DNA of 64,000 nt from Saccharomyces mikatae IFO 1815 (GCF_947241705.1 NC_079262.1:186001-250000), one strand, 5' to 3'. Numbered from the stretch's first letter, positions 51,548-62,372 are shown. Numbers and translations: made by a program. The notes: generated by a model not told the origin, from the sequence alone.

Positions 51548-51767
51548 AATTAGAAATCATACTTCAATCATTTCTTATGTATACTTTATATAAGCCTGGA
51601 TATTTACCTGTGAACATAATAAAGCAGAAAAGATGAAGTTTAAGCGGTATCAGTATTTTGAATTTCGTATCGGTTCAATTATATTATATATTAGATATAC
51701 AAAGTTTTTATATGTAATTATTTTTTCTGGTACTTAAAAGAAAATGTTTTATAATCGAATAAAAAGC

Positions 51768-52343
51768 TTATAAATCTTCAACAATGAAACCCTTGTGAGA
51801 AACATAGATACCATCTAAAAATTTACGGATATCCTTGTTTCTGACACGACAGATTTGTTGCAAGTCAGCGGCGTTTTGAGAAACGTCTTCAACGGAATTA
51901 CCGGATAAGACAATTTCATCCTTAACGTTAGTAGAGAATTCAATAGTAACGCCTTCTCTAACTGGGACGTTTCTGATCTTCTTGTCACCCAAAAAGTTTC
52001 TGATTTCAATGAATTTAGCACCATCTTTTTCAACAATGTTAACGTTGATTGGGAAATGCGCGTACACGTATCTCATCTTGTACTTGTAACCCTTGGTGAC
52101 ACCAATGATCATGTTGTCAACCAAAGACTTGACAGTTCTCAAAGCGGCAACGTGCTTTCTGTCACCGTTGTGAACGGCAACCTTGATCAATTGGTTGCTG
52201 ACCTTGGTGAAGGTGACATCAATGTGCTTCAAATTTTTGGTCAAAGTACCTCTTGGACCGACAACTTTGACGATTCTGGACTTGATGTTGACAGTAACAC
52301 CTTCTGGAACTTCAACTTGCTGTTCAGTTTGGATGTATTTCAT
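51768..52343 (-). CDS. RPL9A: 60S ribosomal protein uL6 (Rpl9A)
   Basis: This encodes ribosomal protein uL6 (L9 in yeast naming), a component of the 60S subunit near the sarcin-ricin loop. It has 191 residues, the universal eukaryotic length, and starts MKYIQTEQQVEVPEGVTVN. The two-lobed uL6 fold is visible through VKVVGPRGTLTKNLKH-like sequence and DKKIRNVPVREGV. Codon use looks strongly biased, as in highly expressed yeast genes. No intron is present. It is called RPL9A rather than the RPL9B paralogue because of its position next to ARO2 and RRT6. It converges on ARO2 with a 220-base gap. Confidence 0.96.
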   Translation of the reverse strand: MKYIQTEQQVEVPEGVTVNIKSRIVKVVGPRGTLTKNLKHIDVTFTKVSNQLIKVAVHNGDRKHVAALRTVKSLVDNMIIGVTKGYKYKMRYVYAHFPINVNIVEKDGAKFIEIRNFLGDKKIRNVPVREGVTIEFSTNVKDEIVLSGNSVEDVSQNAADLQQICRVRNKDIRKFLDGIYVSHKGFIVEDL

Positions 52344-52758
52344 GATTGACTCCTGGTACGGTTCTCTTGGGCTTAGGAACTTAATACAATCAAGAAGTTC
52401 CTCTAGATATTAAATATAAGAAAGTACTAGACAATTCTGTTTGCACTGGTGCCTCTGTTACATTGCCTCTAACCTCTGCAGTTCCACTCTGCTGCATGTG
52501 TGTGCCATCCAATATTGGGATGACGGCAGGATATTGGAAATTTCATCGCTTCTTCGCGTCGGTGAAATTTTACAGAAAAAGTAAAATGTCAAAAGAGAAA
52601 AGGTGAGCACGTCCAGAAAATTTAGAAGCGAACCCAAACATTTTTGGAAAACAGTCTTACAAAAAAGAAAAAGATAACAATAACGGAATTAGCGCTGGTA
52701 CTTTCACTTGTTCTCTTCTTAGATGATAGATATATGTATACGTTATAAATTTTTTTTT
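52344..52758. other. RPL9A promoter region
   Basis: This 415-base gap is upstream of RPL9A and downstream of RRT6. A PAC-like GCGATGAAAT (one mismatch, minus strand, near 52550-52559) is present. A weak Rap1-like stretch with CACACACATG reads on the minus strand near 52495-52505, but it does not match the full Rap1 consensus. Long T runs occur near 52748 and 52780. Confidence 0.4.
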
Positions 52759-53706
52759 TTATTTTATTTTATGAACCCTTTTTTTTTTTTGATGAGATGA
52801 AAGCTTGCTTTTTATTCTATTAATCAAATAACCGGTAACTACGATATTCGATATCAATTGTGCTATCATAAGTGACACAAACCCCACGATCAGGTAACTG
52901 TAAGTGGCTTCGTTTAGATTTCGCCTATCACTTTCCATTTGTAGAAGCGCAGTGTCGCTCACTATTTGGAAAAGACCGTCGGAGACGTTGTTCAATGCTT
53001 TTACGACTTGTGGTGTCATTTGTTTAACCAAATGGAGCATCATGTCAGGGTTGAGCCTATCATTATAGGTCATTTTTACCGTTACAGATTTTTCAGTGTC
53101 GATCGAGCTCCATGATCCGTCATATACCAGGTTTATAAAGCATATTAAGAACTCACTACTGTTTTCAGGATTGACTTCGACGATCGACGTCCCACTTGCT
53201 AGATTTTTCTTGCTTCTTAACAAATCGCCGTTCCTATTGTTAAAAATACTAAAATCAAGTGACTGCCTCCCACGCTCGTGGCTGGTTCCACCAAACCTAC
53301 TCGAGTCTGTTTCTTCTTGCAGCACGTCCATTACATATATTTCAAACACAACTTCCTTGGATGTGTCAGTCATGTATGCATCAAACACCATACAAAACGC
53401 ATTATCGGAAGCGCTCATACTGGTGCTATATTCAAAATCATCGTACGGGGCTACTCCTGATAGAGTCGAACGTTTGATGGGTAGCACCTTAAAAGACAAC
53501 TCATTATTGAATATAGGCATATAAACTTCTCTGGAACTTACATCGCTACTTAATTCCGCGTTTGCAACAGATAATAAGCTCAAAAAGAAGAACACTCGAT
53601 TCAGGAAATGTAACTTATTACACGTTTTTCTTTCTCGGAGTTCCATCCGTCTCTTTTTTTGTAGAATTTCTCTAGTTCGAGTGATTTTTGAGGGTTCTTC
53701 TTTCAT
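52759..53706 (-). CDS. RRT6: Rrt6, divergent p24-like membrane protein
   Basis: The position and the 315-residue length from ATG 53706 (MKEEPSKITRTRE) match S. cerevisiae RRT6; the longer frame starts with GTG. The architecture looks like a p24/emp24 protein. There is a basic N-terminus, then a signal-like hydrophobic stretch (LNRVFFFLSLLSVANA), and a lumenal beta-rich domain with FCMVFDAYM and FLICFINLVYDGSW. A helical stalk (QIVSDTALLQMESDRRNLNEATYSYL), one transmembrane helix (about 272-295) and a short basic tail follow. Two Cys in the lumenal part could pair as in the GOLD domain. Known work only links RRT6 to rDNA transcription screens. The p24 link is my reading. Confidence 0.85.
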   Translation of the reverse strand: MKEEPSKITRTREILQKKRRMELRERKTCNKLHFLNRVFFFLSLLSVANAELSSDVSSREVYMPIFNNELSFKVLPIKRSTLSGVAPYDDFEYSTSMSASDNAFCMVFDAYMTDTSKEVVFEIYVMDVLQEETDSSRFGGTSHERGRQSLDFSIFNNRNGDLLRSKKNLASGTSIVEVNPENSSEFLICFINLVYDGSWSSIDTEKSVTVKMTYNDRLNPDMMLHLVKQMTPQVVKALNNVSDGLFQIVSDTALLQMESDRRNLNEATYSYLIVGFVSLMIAQLISNIVVTGYLINRIKSKLSSHQKKKRVHKIK

Positions 53707-54243
53707 GTTTATAAAATGACACAGAGAAGTTATGCTTAAAAGATGACGGAAACGATGAAGGGAAGCAAAAACCACACCCTTTCATAAAGATCAGGAAAAT
53801 CCCTTCCAAATACTAAAGTGTGCTGTTAATACTCTTGTTTCAAGTATAACTACGCCCTTACCACGACGTGTTTTCCCTATATAGACGCATCCACGAGTTA
53901 GTGTGCGATGCTATCGCTCGTCCCCACATTTTGATGTATTATTGAACTTAACTTTTCTTGTATTTGCTGCTACCGCCGGGCCAAGGGTTAGAAAAAAGTT
54001 GAATATATGATCAGGTTTATAGGTCAGTTAAAGTAGGGTATGGTACAATATGCTAGGGCATTTATAATCTCGTGTTAAACTAGTATCTGGGTTTCTACAA
54101 ACCCTATTGAACCAATATTTCAGTAGTTATAACAATAGTAGTAAAAATAATAATACAAGAGTCCTAATATATTTATGCAGAAGAGGGTAAAGGATCTGCA
54201 TCGAGCTGTCATTTGTAATCACATTAGAAGGCATATAAAAATG
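53707..54243. other. Divergent RRT6/TIP20 promoter region
   Basis: This is a 537-base gap. The TIP20 frame continues 23 codons upstream to an ATG at 54175, but the family start is later. AT-rich sequence with CTATATAGACG near 53876. No specific site is recognised. Confidence 0.4.
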
Positions 54244-56343
54244 ATGAACGACATCGACGATCTTCTCAAGATTGAGGATAGAATTCAGCAGGTGCAAAGT
54301 GACAGAAACCAACTAGCATCAAAATTGCAAAATGTAAAGCAATCGATGGCCAACAATGACACAGAAATAGCACGCTCAGAGATGATAGCGCAAGAAATCA
54401 TTGCTACTGGTACAAGTGTTGATGGAATTGAACTGTTAAGGGCAAAATATGGTAAGTTGCAAGTCTTGGATAAACTGGAAAAAATGGCAGTTCAACAAGC
54501 GCAGTTACAAGCTAGTATAGACAAATTAGGCAATTTTAACCGTCAGTTAGATGAGTTGACACAAGAACCATTGGATAAGTTCACTCTTGATGATATACTG
54601 ACTCTGCATTCAAGTTTGACAAATGTCTTTGCCACTGATCCTCAAAGCAAGAATGGTAATTCTCAGTGTGCCGAGTATATCAAACTTAAATCAAAGGTTA
54701 TTGAAAAGTATAACAATGATCTCTTACAAAAATTAGCCACTAAATGGAGCGAATTACTTGAGCAGGAATTATTGGAGGCGCAATGGGATACATCGAAATT
54801 TGCCTCTACATCAGTGAGTTTGGTCAAGCGTTTAAGAGGAAATGCCACCAAACTTTATAGATTAAGTCGACTCTTTCTACCGTTGGAGGAGGAGACACAG
54901 AGCGGTACAAATATACGTCCATGTTCACGCTCAAGCAAAGGCGAAGAGCTTGTATTATGGAATTTCAAATCACTTGCAAACAATTTCAATATTAGGTTCA
55001 CTTACCATTTCCACGCCACATCCACTAAGATTGAGACCTACTTCCAATTTTTGAACGATTATCTCACAGAAAATTTGTACAAGTGCATCAATATTTTTCA
55101 TGATGACTCTCACGGGCTAACAAAGCAAGTTATTCATGAACAATTCATTAATTACGTCTTACAACCTATAAGGGATAAAGTGAAATCCACCTTATTTCAA
55201 AACGATCTAAAAACTTTGATTGTCTTGATTTCTCAAATTTTAGCCACTGACAAAAACCTACTAAGTTCGTTTCATTATCATGGACGCGGTTTGGTGTCCT
55301 TAATCTCAGATGAAATATGGGAGAAATGGATCAACTATGAAGTTGAAATGGCAAATAGGCAATTAATTAATATCACCAAGAATCCTGAAGATTTCTCCAA
55401 ATCCTCGCTAAATTTTGTCAAATTGATCAATAAAGTTTATGATTATTTAGAACCATTTTACAACTTGGATTTTGATTTATTGATAAGATACAAACTTATG
55501 ACTTGTTCATTGATTTTTATGAACTTAACTTCATCATACTTAGATTATATTCTAACCGTCGATTCATTGCCAGAAACAAGAACAAAGGAGCAGGAACTGT
55601 ACCAAACTATGAGTAAACTGCAACATGTCAACTTGGTCTACAAAAAGATCAGATCTCTTTCTTCAAACTTTATTTTCATTCAACTGACTGATATTGTTAA
55701 TAACACAGAATCCAAGAAATATAATTCCTTATTCCAAAATGTGGAGAATGATTATGAAAAAGCTATGAACGCGGATATGCAGAATTCTATCGTCCACAGA
55801 ATTCAAAAACTTTTGAAGGAAACGTTGCGAAATTATTTCAAGATTTCGACCTGGTCAACATTAGAAATGGCTATTGACGAAAACGATGGGACGTCTTCTG
55901 TGCCGAGTGCTGAATTGGTCAATTCAATGAATGTTTTGACAAGATTTATCAACAAATTGGATTCATTGGATATTCCACTAGCTATATCTTTAAAAGTCAA
56001 AAACGACTTGTTAAATATCATCGTCAACTATTTTACGGAGTCGATCTTAAAACTGAACAAATTCAATCAGAATGGTTTAAATCAGTTTTTACTCGATTTT
56101 AGATCTTTAAGTGGCATTTTAAGCTTATCGCCACACACTACCAATTATAAATGTCTAGGTTTACATGAACTAGTAAGGATATTGAAGCTGAAATACGACT
56201 TAAACAATCAGCAGTTCCTTGATCCGGAATACATTAAAACAGGTGATTTCACATCTTTAAAAGAAGTTTACTCTATTAAATACTTGAAAGATACTAAGAT
56301 TCAAGATGCACTTTACAGAATCATATATGGTAATATATTATAG
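54244..56343 (+). CDS. TIP20: Tip20, Dsl1 tethering complex subunit (ER)
   Basis: Tip20, with Dsl1 and Sec39, forms the Dsl1 complex that tethers COPI vesicles to the ER before fusion with the Ufe1 SNARE complex. It belongs to the CATCHR tethering fold (RINT1/Tip20 family). I start at MNDIDDLLKIEDR, giving 699 residues against 701 in S. cerevisiae as I recall; in-frame ATGs also exist at 54175 and 54241. The first 100 residues form coiled coil. The rest is helical and includes the conserved ISTWSTLEMA and FQNVENDYEKAMNADMQNSIVHRIQKLL region. The N-terminal third is markedly diverged from the S. cerevisiae protein I remember, more than the C-terminal part. Confidence 0.94.
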   Translation: MNDIDDLLKIEDRIQQVQSDRNQLASKLQNVKQSMANNDTEIARSEMIAQEIIATGTSVDGIELLRAKYGKLQVLDKLEKMAVQQAQLQASIDKLGNFNRQLDELTQEPLDKFTLDDILTLHSSLTNVFATDPQSKNGNSQCAEYIKLKSKVIEKYNNDLLQKLATKWSELLEQELLEAQWDTSKFASTSVSLVKRLRGNATKLYRLSRLFLPLEEETQSGTNIRPCSRSSKGEELVLWNFKSLANNFNIRFTYHFHATSTKIETYFQFLNDYLTENLYKCINIFHDDSHGLTKQVIHEQFINYVLQPIRDKVKSTLFQNDLKTLIVLISQILATDKNLLSSFHYHGRGLVSLISDEIWEKWINYEVEMANRQLINITKNPEDFSKSSLNFVKLINKVYDYLEPFYNLDFDLLIRYKLMTCSLIFMNLTSSYLDYILTVDSLPETRTKEQELYQTMSKLQHVNLVYKKIRSLSSNFIFIQLTDIVNNTESKKYNSLFQNVENDYEKAMNADMQNSIVHRIQKLLKETLRNYFKISTWSTLEMAIDENDGTSSVPSAELVNSMNVLTRFINKLDSLDIPLAISLKVKNDLLNIIVNYFTESILKLNKFNQNGLNQFLLDFRSLSGILSLSPHTTNYKCLGLHELVRILKLKYDLNNQQFLDPEYIKTGDFTSLKEVYSIKYLKDTKIQDALYRIIYGNIL

Positions 56344-56443
56344 GTCATGAGAATAATAGAAAGGACAAAAACTAACGAAACAGGTAACTCCAATCATAAC
56401 ACCAAATTATGCTATGAATCCTAGATAAGTATATAAAGCTCTA

Positions 56444-58489
56444 TCATTGTACTAAATCACTATTCATCTCTTCAAACCGAAGAACCTCATCATTCGGATC
56501 ATCTGACGTATTTCCTCTTTCGACCACGGCGCTAAAACCCTTCTTAGCAAACGCCTCGACTATTTCACCAAAAGTAGATATCATTCCCGTGGGACCTTCA
56601 TCAAAGACACCATTCGTTTCCACTTTATCCAACCATGCATATTCTGGGGAGATGCTTTCCATTTTTTTGCATTTTCCCATTTCTTCAGCTAAATTCTGAA
56701 ACGGTTCAACGACTTGAGTAGGGTGAATATTGTCTTCGTCATCGTCATCACCGCTAAAGTGCACATTTATCATATGATCGATTACAGGCCACCCATAGGC
56801 GTTGGCAAACTTTCTTCGGACTATGATGTTATTATGCGCATCGGGTTTTAGTGCAACAACAACCTTTCTCCATGACATCCCCGTATGCCATCTCCGAGCA
56901 ATCGTTTCTTCCAGGTTTCGATACTTAGCACGCTCTTTTTCTCCTGCAAAAAAAGCTTGAAGGAGAATGTTCTTCTTGTCAAAAAATCCATCTCCGATAT
57001 TGAATTCAGATTGTGGAATATCATCTTCTGTGTATACTTTGTCATGGATAATGACAGGATCTCTTGAATCTGGATCCATTATATACGCTCTTTCAGGTAA
57101 TGGTGGCAGGAGAATTGAGCTCGCTGATGAGAAAAAAGATACTTTAGGAATCTCGGAACTATCTTCTGTAGGAAACTTTTGTGGTGCCAATATACTTAAC
57201 ACTTTAGTAAAAGGCGAAATGAAAGTTTTATTAAAGAAGTCTTGATTTTCAGGTGTTGTAGCATTGTTTATCAGAGGTGATTTTCTGCTATTCTCTTTGA
57301 GTTTCTGTAACTGCTCTAAAATATCGTTATAGTCTAAAAATAACAGGGATGCAGTATACAAAGGAACAATTCCATCATTAATGGCGTTCGCATATACTGT
57401 TCTTCTCTTGAACCTACGCAAAATCTCTGTTAAAGGCTCACCAGATAGTAAGTAGAGGAGAGGTTTCCCCATTTCAGCTTCATTTTCCAGACCCAAGTCT
57501 TGGCCCGTCTTACCAATAACTCCAAATGAAAGTAGCACTTTGATATAAGTAGGATTATCTGTGACAATACCTAAAAGCGGTGAGGCTAAAGTGATAAAAT
57601 TTATTGGTTTTACCTTTTGAAAAAACCAAGGGTAAACCTCGTAAATATATGCTATTGTGAAAGCTTGGATTAAACCTCCTAATGAATGCCCTACAAAGGA
57701 AATTTTGTGAATAGATTCATCGTACAGTTCTTGGATAATGTATTCAGCTAAACGAGTGCCTAAATATTTGACTCCCTTTTCAGTTTGACAAACGTTTCCC
57801 CTATAACCTTTCACAACAATTTGTTCTGAAGGATAGTTTTTTTGTGCTTTGTATATCTGTTCCATAATATACACTAGATCAGTCGACACATTAGAATGTA
57901 GACCGTGAGTCAATATTACTAGGTGCTTCTTTTTGCGAGGAGTAGTAATCTGCACAGGAAGATTCCATAAATCTAAAGTATTTAACCTGTTTACTGTTAA
58001 TTTGGGGCTATAGGAACCTAGATATGATGGCAGATCATGTGGATTTTCTACCGACTCTCTGGTCGTTCCAATAGTGACTTCATAGGTAACGTTGGTATTT
58101 GTAGTGAACAATATTTGGCTCATAACATCAGCGATCCATACGTAATTCTGTCGTATATTATGCACCGAAAGTTCAGCGATGAAGTCTTGTTGAGTCTGAA
58201 CATTAGGTTCGAATTTAGGATAGTCAACTGAGGCAACTATTTTTTGAGAATGATGATACTCGGCAGTTTTAACATCGCAATACAACATGAATGGTCCCAT
58301 TAAGTACGCAGCTCTGTACGATAGCGGATTCATATTCCTCACCTTCAACCATAAGGAATCCAAATTCAAATCTAGTGGAATTTCCTCACCTTCATAAAGA
58401 TGATAAGTAATTACATATCTCTCTAGTTCACCGACTTTTACCGCAGATTTGTAGTGAAACAGGATTTCATTAGTTTGTGTAAGAGGCAT
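56444..58489 (-). CDS. ROG1: Lipase Rog1 (monoacylglycerol lipase)
   Basis: Rog1 is a serine hydrolase acting on monoacylglycerols, in the DUF676/alpha-beta hydrolase group with YDL109C and YOR059C. The family start is ATG 58489 (MPLTQTNEILFHYKSAV), giving 681 residues. The frame extends 56 codons further with unlikely Cys-rich sequence. The nucleophile S269 is in VGHSLGG. The oxyanion region is ILTHGLHSN, and the later NAINDGIVPLYTASL and YGWPVIDH blocks may hold the catalytic Asp and His. An N-terminal beta-rich domain covers about 1-175. The gene is intact and convergent with TIP20 (100-base gap). Confidence 0.93.
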   Translation of the reverse strand: MPLTQTNEILFHYKSAVKVGELERYVITYHLYEGEEIPLDLNLDSLWLKVRNMNPLSYRAAYLMGPFMLYCDVKTAEYHHSQKIVASVDYPKFEPNVQTQQDFIAELSVHNIRQNYVWIADVMSQILFTTNTNVTYEVTIGTTRESVENPHDLPSYLGSYSPKLTVNRLNTLDLWNLPVQITTPRKKKHLVILTHGLHSNVSTDLVYIMEQIYKAQKNYPSEQIVVKGYRGNVCQTEKGVKYLGTRLAEYIIQELYDESIHKISFVGHSLGGLIQAFTIAYIYEVYPWFFQKVKPINFITLASPLLGIVTDNPTYIKVLLSFGVIGKTGQDLGLENEAEMGKPLLYLLSGEPLTEILRRFKRRTVYANAINDGIVPLYTASLLFLDYNDILEQLQKLKENSRKSPLINNATTPENQDFFNKTFISPFTKVLSILAPQKFPTEDSSEIPKVSFFSSASSILLPPLPERAYIMDPDSRDPVIIHDKVYTEDDIPQSEFNIGDGFFDKKNILLQAFFAGEKERAKYRNLEETIARRWHTGMSWRKVVVALKPDAHNNIIVRRKFANAYGWPVIDHMINVHFSGDDDDEDNIHPTQVVEPFQNLAEEMGKCKKMESISPEYAWLDKVETNGVFDEGPTGMISTFGEIVEAFAKKGFSAVVERGNTSDDPNDEVLRFEEMNSDLVQ

Positions 58490-58703
58490 ATCAAACGCAA
58501 CACGGTTCCTGTTCGTACCTATTTTTGTGCTTCTGCTTTTGCATAAAACTGTTGAGACCATACAGTTAACTTGGCTGTATTTTGCATATTTCGGGCATCT
58601 ATTGTGTACGCCTGTTCCTAGATGCGCAGAACAATAAAAAAAAAAAGATCTACACAAGTGTTAAGTACAATGTGATATTTACAAGAAACAAAAATTTACA
58701 TGA

Positions 58704-59945
58704 TTAGTTACTCTCCAGTAATTCTTTTGCCCTTTCGGTGTTGTCATGTTTAGTCATAGCCTCAATAACCTCATCCAATCTTTCACCAGATAATACACCT
58801 GGCAAGTCCAATAACGTGAACCCGCACCTATGGTCAGTAATTCTGTTTTGTGGAAAATTATACGTTCTAATTTTGTCCGACCTATTTGTGCTAGAAACCT
58901 GACTCTTTCTTGCCTTTCTCTCTTTTTCTTCCTTTTCCAACCTTTCTTTTTCTGCCAGTCTTGCTCTTAAAATTGTGAATGCCTTGGCTTTGTTTTTATG
59001 TTGAGATCTTTCATCCTGCATAGAAACAACAATTCCAGAGGGGATATGGGTTAATCTGACAGCAGAATCTGTCGTGTTCACATGCTGACCACCTTTACCA
59101 CTTGCACGCATGATATCAATTCTAATTTCACCAGGTTTAAATGTCCTTTCATAAGCATCAATAGATTTTGAAGATTCGTCACCCATTTGCGGCAATACAA
59201 TTACGGCAGCAGTTGAAGTATGCGTCCTACCCTTGGTTTCTGTACTGGGAATTCTTTGCACTCTGTGGACGCCTGCCTCAAACCTTAAACGGTCGTAAGA
59301 GCCTGCTTCTTCGATACTTAGAATCGCATCGATTATGCCTGACCCACTTTCGTTTTCGTTCTTCGATATGATTCGATATTTCCATTTCTTATAATTTGCA
59401 TAGCCAATATACATGTCCAATAAATTTTGAGCAAATATCATTGCTTCAACACCACCTACACCCGGTCGAAGCTCTAACAAGCTAGGTTTTTCTGCAAAAG
59501 GGTGTGGAGGAAGAAGTTTATTTACCAACCTCGAGGAGGTTGCCTCATACTTGGGAACTAGTTCTACGTATTCTTGTTCAGCCTCTTCTTTTAATGATGG
59601 ATCGGATAAAATAATTTCTTGCAAACCCTTCAATTCATTTAGTTTCTCTTTATACTCAATAAATGCATCGGTTAAGGCCGATAAATTGGAGTGATGTTTT
59701 TGTTTGTTTACATCAAAATGTATACCGCAAGAAAGATCCTTGTCAAGTTCTTTTAATTCAGCTTCATATTTCTCAGCTTGTTTAACGAGTAAAGGAGATA
59801 GCTCCGAGTACTGTGTTGGAATGGTCGTACTGCTCTGAGAGTTGGTTGTAGTTGATGTCGGTCGCACCAACCAGGGTGATTTACAGTTCAAAAAAATACC
59901 CTTGACAACAGATTTCGAGGGAAACTGTAACTTTGAAAGCCACAT
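58704..59945 (-). CDS. MRF1: Mitochondrial peptide chain release factor Mrf1
   Basis: Mrf1 ends translation at UAA and UAG codons in mitochondria. I start at [13 protein letters not shown], giving 413 residues, the S. cerevisiae length as I recall; the open frame continues 31 codons upstream. The basic, Ser-rich N-terminus fits a mitochondrial presequence. The PCRF domain follows ([21 protein letters not shown]). The catalytic GGQ is at 285-287 in [22 protein letters not shown]. The tail includes [16 protein letters not shown]-like class I release-factor sequence and ends AKELLESN. The codon-recognition region lies in the part before GGQ. Confidence 0.97.
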   Translation of the reverse strand: MWLSKLQFPSKSVVKGIFLNCKSPWLVRPTSTTTNSQSSTTIPTQYSELSPLLVKQAEKYEAELKELDKDLSCGIHFDVNKQKHHSNLSALTDAFIEYKEKLNELKGLQEIILSDPSLKEEAEQEYVELVPKYEATSSRLVNKLLPPHPFAEKPSLLELRPGVGGVEAMIFAQNLLDMYIGYANYKKWKYRIISKNENESGSGIIDAILSIEEAGSYDRLRFEAGVHRVQRIPSTETKGRTHTSTAAVIVLPQMGDESSKSIDAYERTFKPGEIRIDIMRASGKGGQHVNTTDSAVRLTHIPSGIVVSMQDERSQHKNKAKAFTILRARLAEKERLEKEEKERKARKSQVSSTNRSDKIRTYNFPQNRITDHRCGFTLLDLPGVLSGERLDEVIEAMTKHDNTERAKELLESN

Positions 59946-60279
59946 TTCCTCAATAATTGGATAGATTGCTACTCTGTACTGTATATGGCTGAAATATTGA
60001 AAACTATATATATGATGCGTGCTTTCAACGCTTTGCATTTCATTCTCCGAGCGAGCAAATCACTATGGCAAATATATTTCATACAAAACTATCGTTTATG
60101 CTACAGATGACACAAGCAGTGTCTCATGATGTCCAAGGTAGTTGATCTCATTTATTCAATAGTCTATACCGGTATTTATGGGCTGGATTATGCGTATGTA
60201 TCTTGTGCTATATAAATTCTTGGTGATCATGGTTTCTTTAATGTTATGAAGGAAAGCCATAGGTGAGGAACACATGAAC
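59946..60279. other. Intergenic MRF1/GPI10
   Basis: This 334-base gap holds the MRF1 promoter and the GPI10 3' UTR. Nothing is recognised in it beyond the upstream extension of the MRF1 frame. Confidence 0.4.
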
Positions 60280-62130
60280 CTAGATATTTGCTATTGCACC
60301 ATCGTTGAAATCAAAGGGTAACTTATAGTAAATGATAATATCCCCCGACCTTCTTGAATCCCAGTGTGCAAGAGAGTTGAAGAATCTTTTATACTCAACA
60401 TACGATGAATCTTTCAGAAAATCCTTCAGAAACGCGTTATCCATGTGTTCGAAAACAACCAAGTATGTCGGCCATTCATGGCTGTATGTTTTACCTGGAG
60501 TTCTTAGGTTTTTGCGGAATAGCGGTGGAAAATGTCTATATATAAATGTGGATATATCGTCATACAAATGGTCACTTTCATCCATGTAGGTTTCAAGCTT
60601 GGAATAGGCTTCGGGGTCATCAAGTAGATGCAGTGGAGGATTACATGTAACTGACCACAAATCTGAAATGTCATTTCGGTGCAAATAACTTTGACCAGGT
60701 GTCGAATGACAGGGCATAATAAATCCCAAACTGTCTATCTCAGGCTCTTCGTGCAGAAATTTCATGACTTCGATAGATCCAGATTCATGGAATGTATCCA
60801 AAAGTAATGCAAAAAATACTGACGCAAATGGAATAAACCATAGTAAAGATTTTAGGCAGGCCAGTCTTTTCCCATATTCTGCGTTAAGTTTCAAGAGACC
60901 GAATGATGATAATAATATAAAAAGCGGCTGTAAGGCGAAAATAAACCTAAATTCCTTATGGGGTAGCCAAGAATATACTACCAGGTTCAATAAGATTGTG
61001 AGTTTCACTTGAAAAAACGGATTAAGGTATACTTTAGGGAAGCTCTTTCGGCTTAACTGAAAGAACAATCCAATAATGAAAACAGGAATACTTGCACCTA
61101 ATATGATGGGCAGGCTTTGAAAAAGATGAAAATGCCAAGGAGCCACACCATAGAACTTCGATAGCGGTGTTGTAAAATTAAATTTTAGAAACCGGAAAAT
61201 GGGAAATGTCACTTTCTTATAAAAGTACATGTCGATAATTGTATTCGCAGTAAAAACTAGCACAAATGATCGGATAACCTTTGAAACTGTAATAGACAGT
61301 AAATGATACTGCTTCTTGAATACTAAGTTTAATATTAGAGATATGCTGGGAACTATCCAGACAAGTCCACTGCTAGGCCTTTGAAAGCATCCCAAAAATG
61401 CAAAAACAAGTGCTTTGCTAAAAGATGACTCTTTTACCATCTGCCCACTTGTCCAGTCCCAGTAATACAGTGCAATGGAAGTAAGAACCATTTCAAAAGA
61501 ATTGACGAATGTCCTTGTAATGAAAAAACAATTGAAAAAGTTAGTTAAACTCAGAAGCAGAGAAAATTTGGTAATGCTAGACAAACCAGTGCATCCCTTC
61601 TCTTCTTCCTTTTCATTCTTCTTATCAAGTGTCAATAAATAAATTTTTTGAACAAACCTTACCGTGTAGTATTCCCCAGTGGAAGCTAGCGCTGCCATTA
61701 CTACTTTTGGAGCATAGAGCACACCGTAATATTCATAAGACTGTGTGACCTCCAATGGAAGTCTTTTTAAATCTTCCGCGATTTGCCAACTTAGTTCATA
61801 TTTCGGTAATAGTAAAAGTAGTAAGTCAGATCCTATGGTTGAGAGAAGAAAAAGAGTATAATGAACAAGTATTGACGATAACGAAACGAATCTGTAAGTC
61901 AATTCAAAAATCATCGGGAACAAATAACTACGAACTCCAAACTTCCATTCCCAGGTCAGTTCACCGTATTTGAAAGCCTTCCAGTGGGCTGGTTCCAGCG
62001 CTTGCCAGAATTCATCAGCCTGAAAGAAGGTTCTCGTAAAAACTGCGTTCAAAACTCTAAAAGTTAGAAAAACCCAAAATATTTGCGTCCGTTTTGCTAT
62101 AGGCTTCGAACATTCAATTTGCTGGACCAT
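60280..62130 (-). CDS. GPI10: GPI mannosyltransferase III Gpi10 (PIG-B)
   Basis: Gpi10 adds the third mannose (alpha-1,2) to the GPI core glycan in the ER, using dolichol-phosphate mannose. It belongs to family GT22 with PIG-B. It has 616 residues, the same as S. cerevisiae as I recall. The N-terminal lumenal loop carries the GT22 signature FFQADEFWQALEPAHW, with the adjacent acidic residues used for catalysis. About ten hydrophobic helices follow. Other conserved pieces are WEWKFGVRSYLFPM and KEFRFIFALQPLF. The C-terminal 140 residues are lumenal, with MPCHSTPGQSYLHR and FRKNLRTPGKTYSHEWP. Confidence 0.96.
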   Translation of the reverse strand: MVQQIECSKPIAKRTQIFWVFLTFRVLNAVFTRTFFQADEFWQALEPAHWKAFKYGELTWEWKFGVRSYLFPMIFELTYRFVSLSSILVHYTLFLLSTIGSDLLLLLLPKYELSWQIAEDLKRLPLEVTQSYEYYGVLYAPKVVMAALASTGEYYTVRFVQKIYLLTLDKKNEKEEEKGCTGLSSITKFSLLLSLTNFFNCFFITRTFVNSFEMVLTSIALYYWDWTSGQMVKESSFSKALVFAFLGCFQRPSSGLVWIVPSISLILNLVFKKQYHLLSITVSKVIRSFVLVFTANTIIDMYFYKKVTFPIFRFLKFNFTTPLSKFYGVAPWHFHLFQSLPIILGASIPVFIIGLFFQLSRKSFPKVYLNPFFQVKLTILLNLVVYSWLPHKEFRFIFALQPLFILLSSFGLLKLNAEYGKRLACLKSLLWFIPFASVFFALLLDTFHESGSIEVMKFLHEEPEIDSLGFIMPCHSTPGQSYLHRNDISDLWSVTCNPPLHLLDDPEAYSKLETYMDESDHLYDDISTFIYRHFPPLFRKNLRTPGKTYSHEWPTYLVVFEHMDNAFLKDFLKDSSYVEYKRFFNSLAHWDSRRSGDIIIYYKLPFDFNDGAIANI

Positions 62131-62372
62131 TCGAAGTTAGAAACTATGTATTTTTATTCAATTTTGCACTGTTTCAGTAGATTTTGCCTTTTTTGTTCGT
62201 GGTGGTGGTGGTGTAAATGATTGCTTGAATTTTTAATACCTTAAAAATGCTCGCCGATTTCCGCACTACATCAATCTCACGTACACTATTAAGAAATATT
62301 TAGATAAGTTATCACTTAAGTGTTAGAGCGCTGTTATTCACCTTAGTGACGTTTCCAAACTTACAGTCAAGG

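Noticed and set aside
52490-52510. Rap1 site in the RPL9A promoter
   Set aside because: The CACACACATG stretch lacks the CCC core of the Rap1 consensus, so I do not call it a site.
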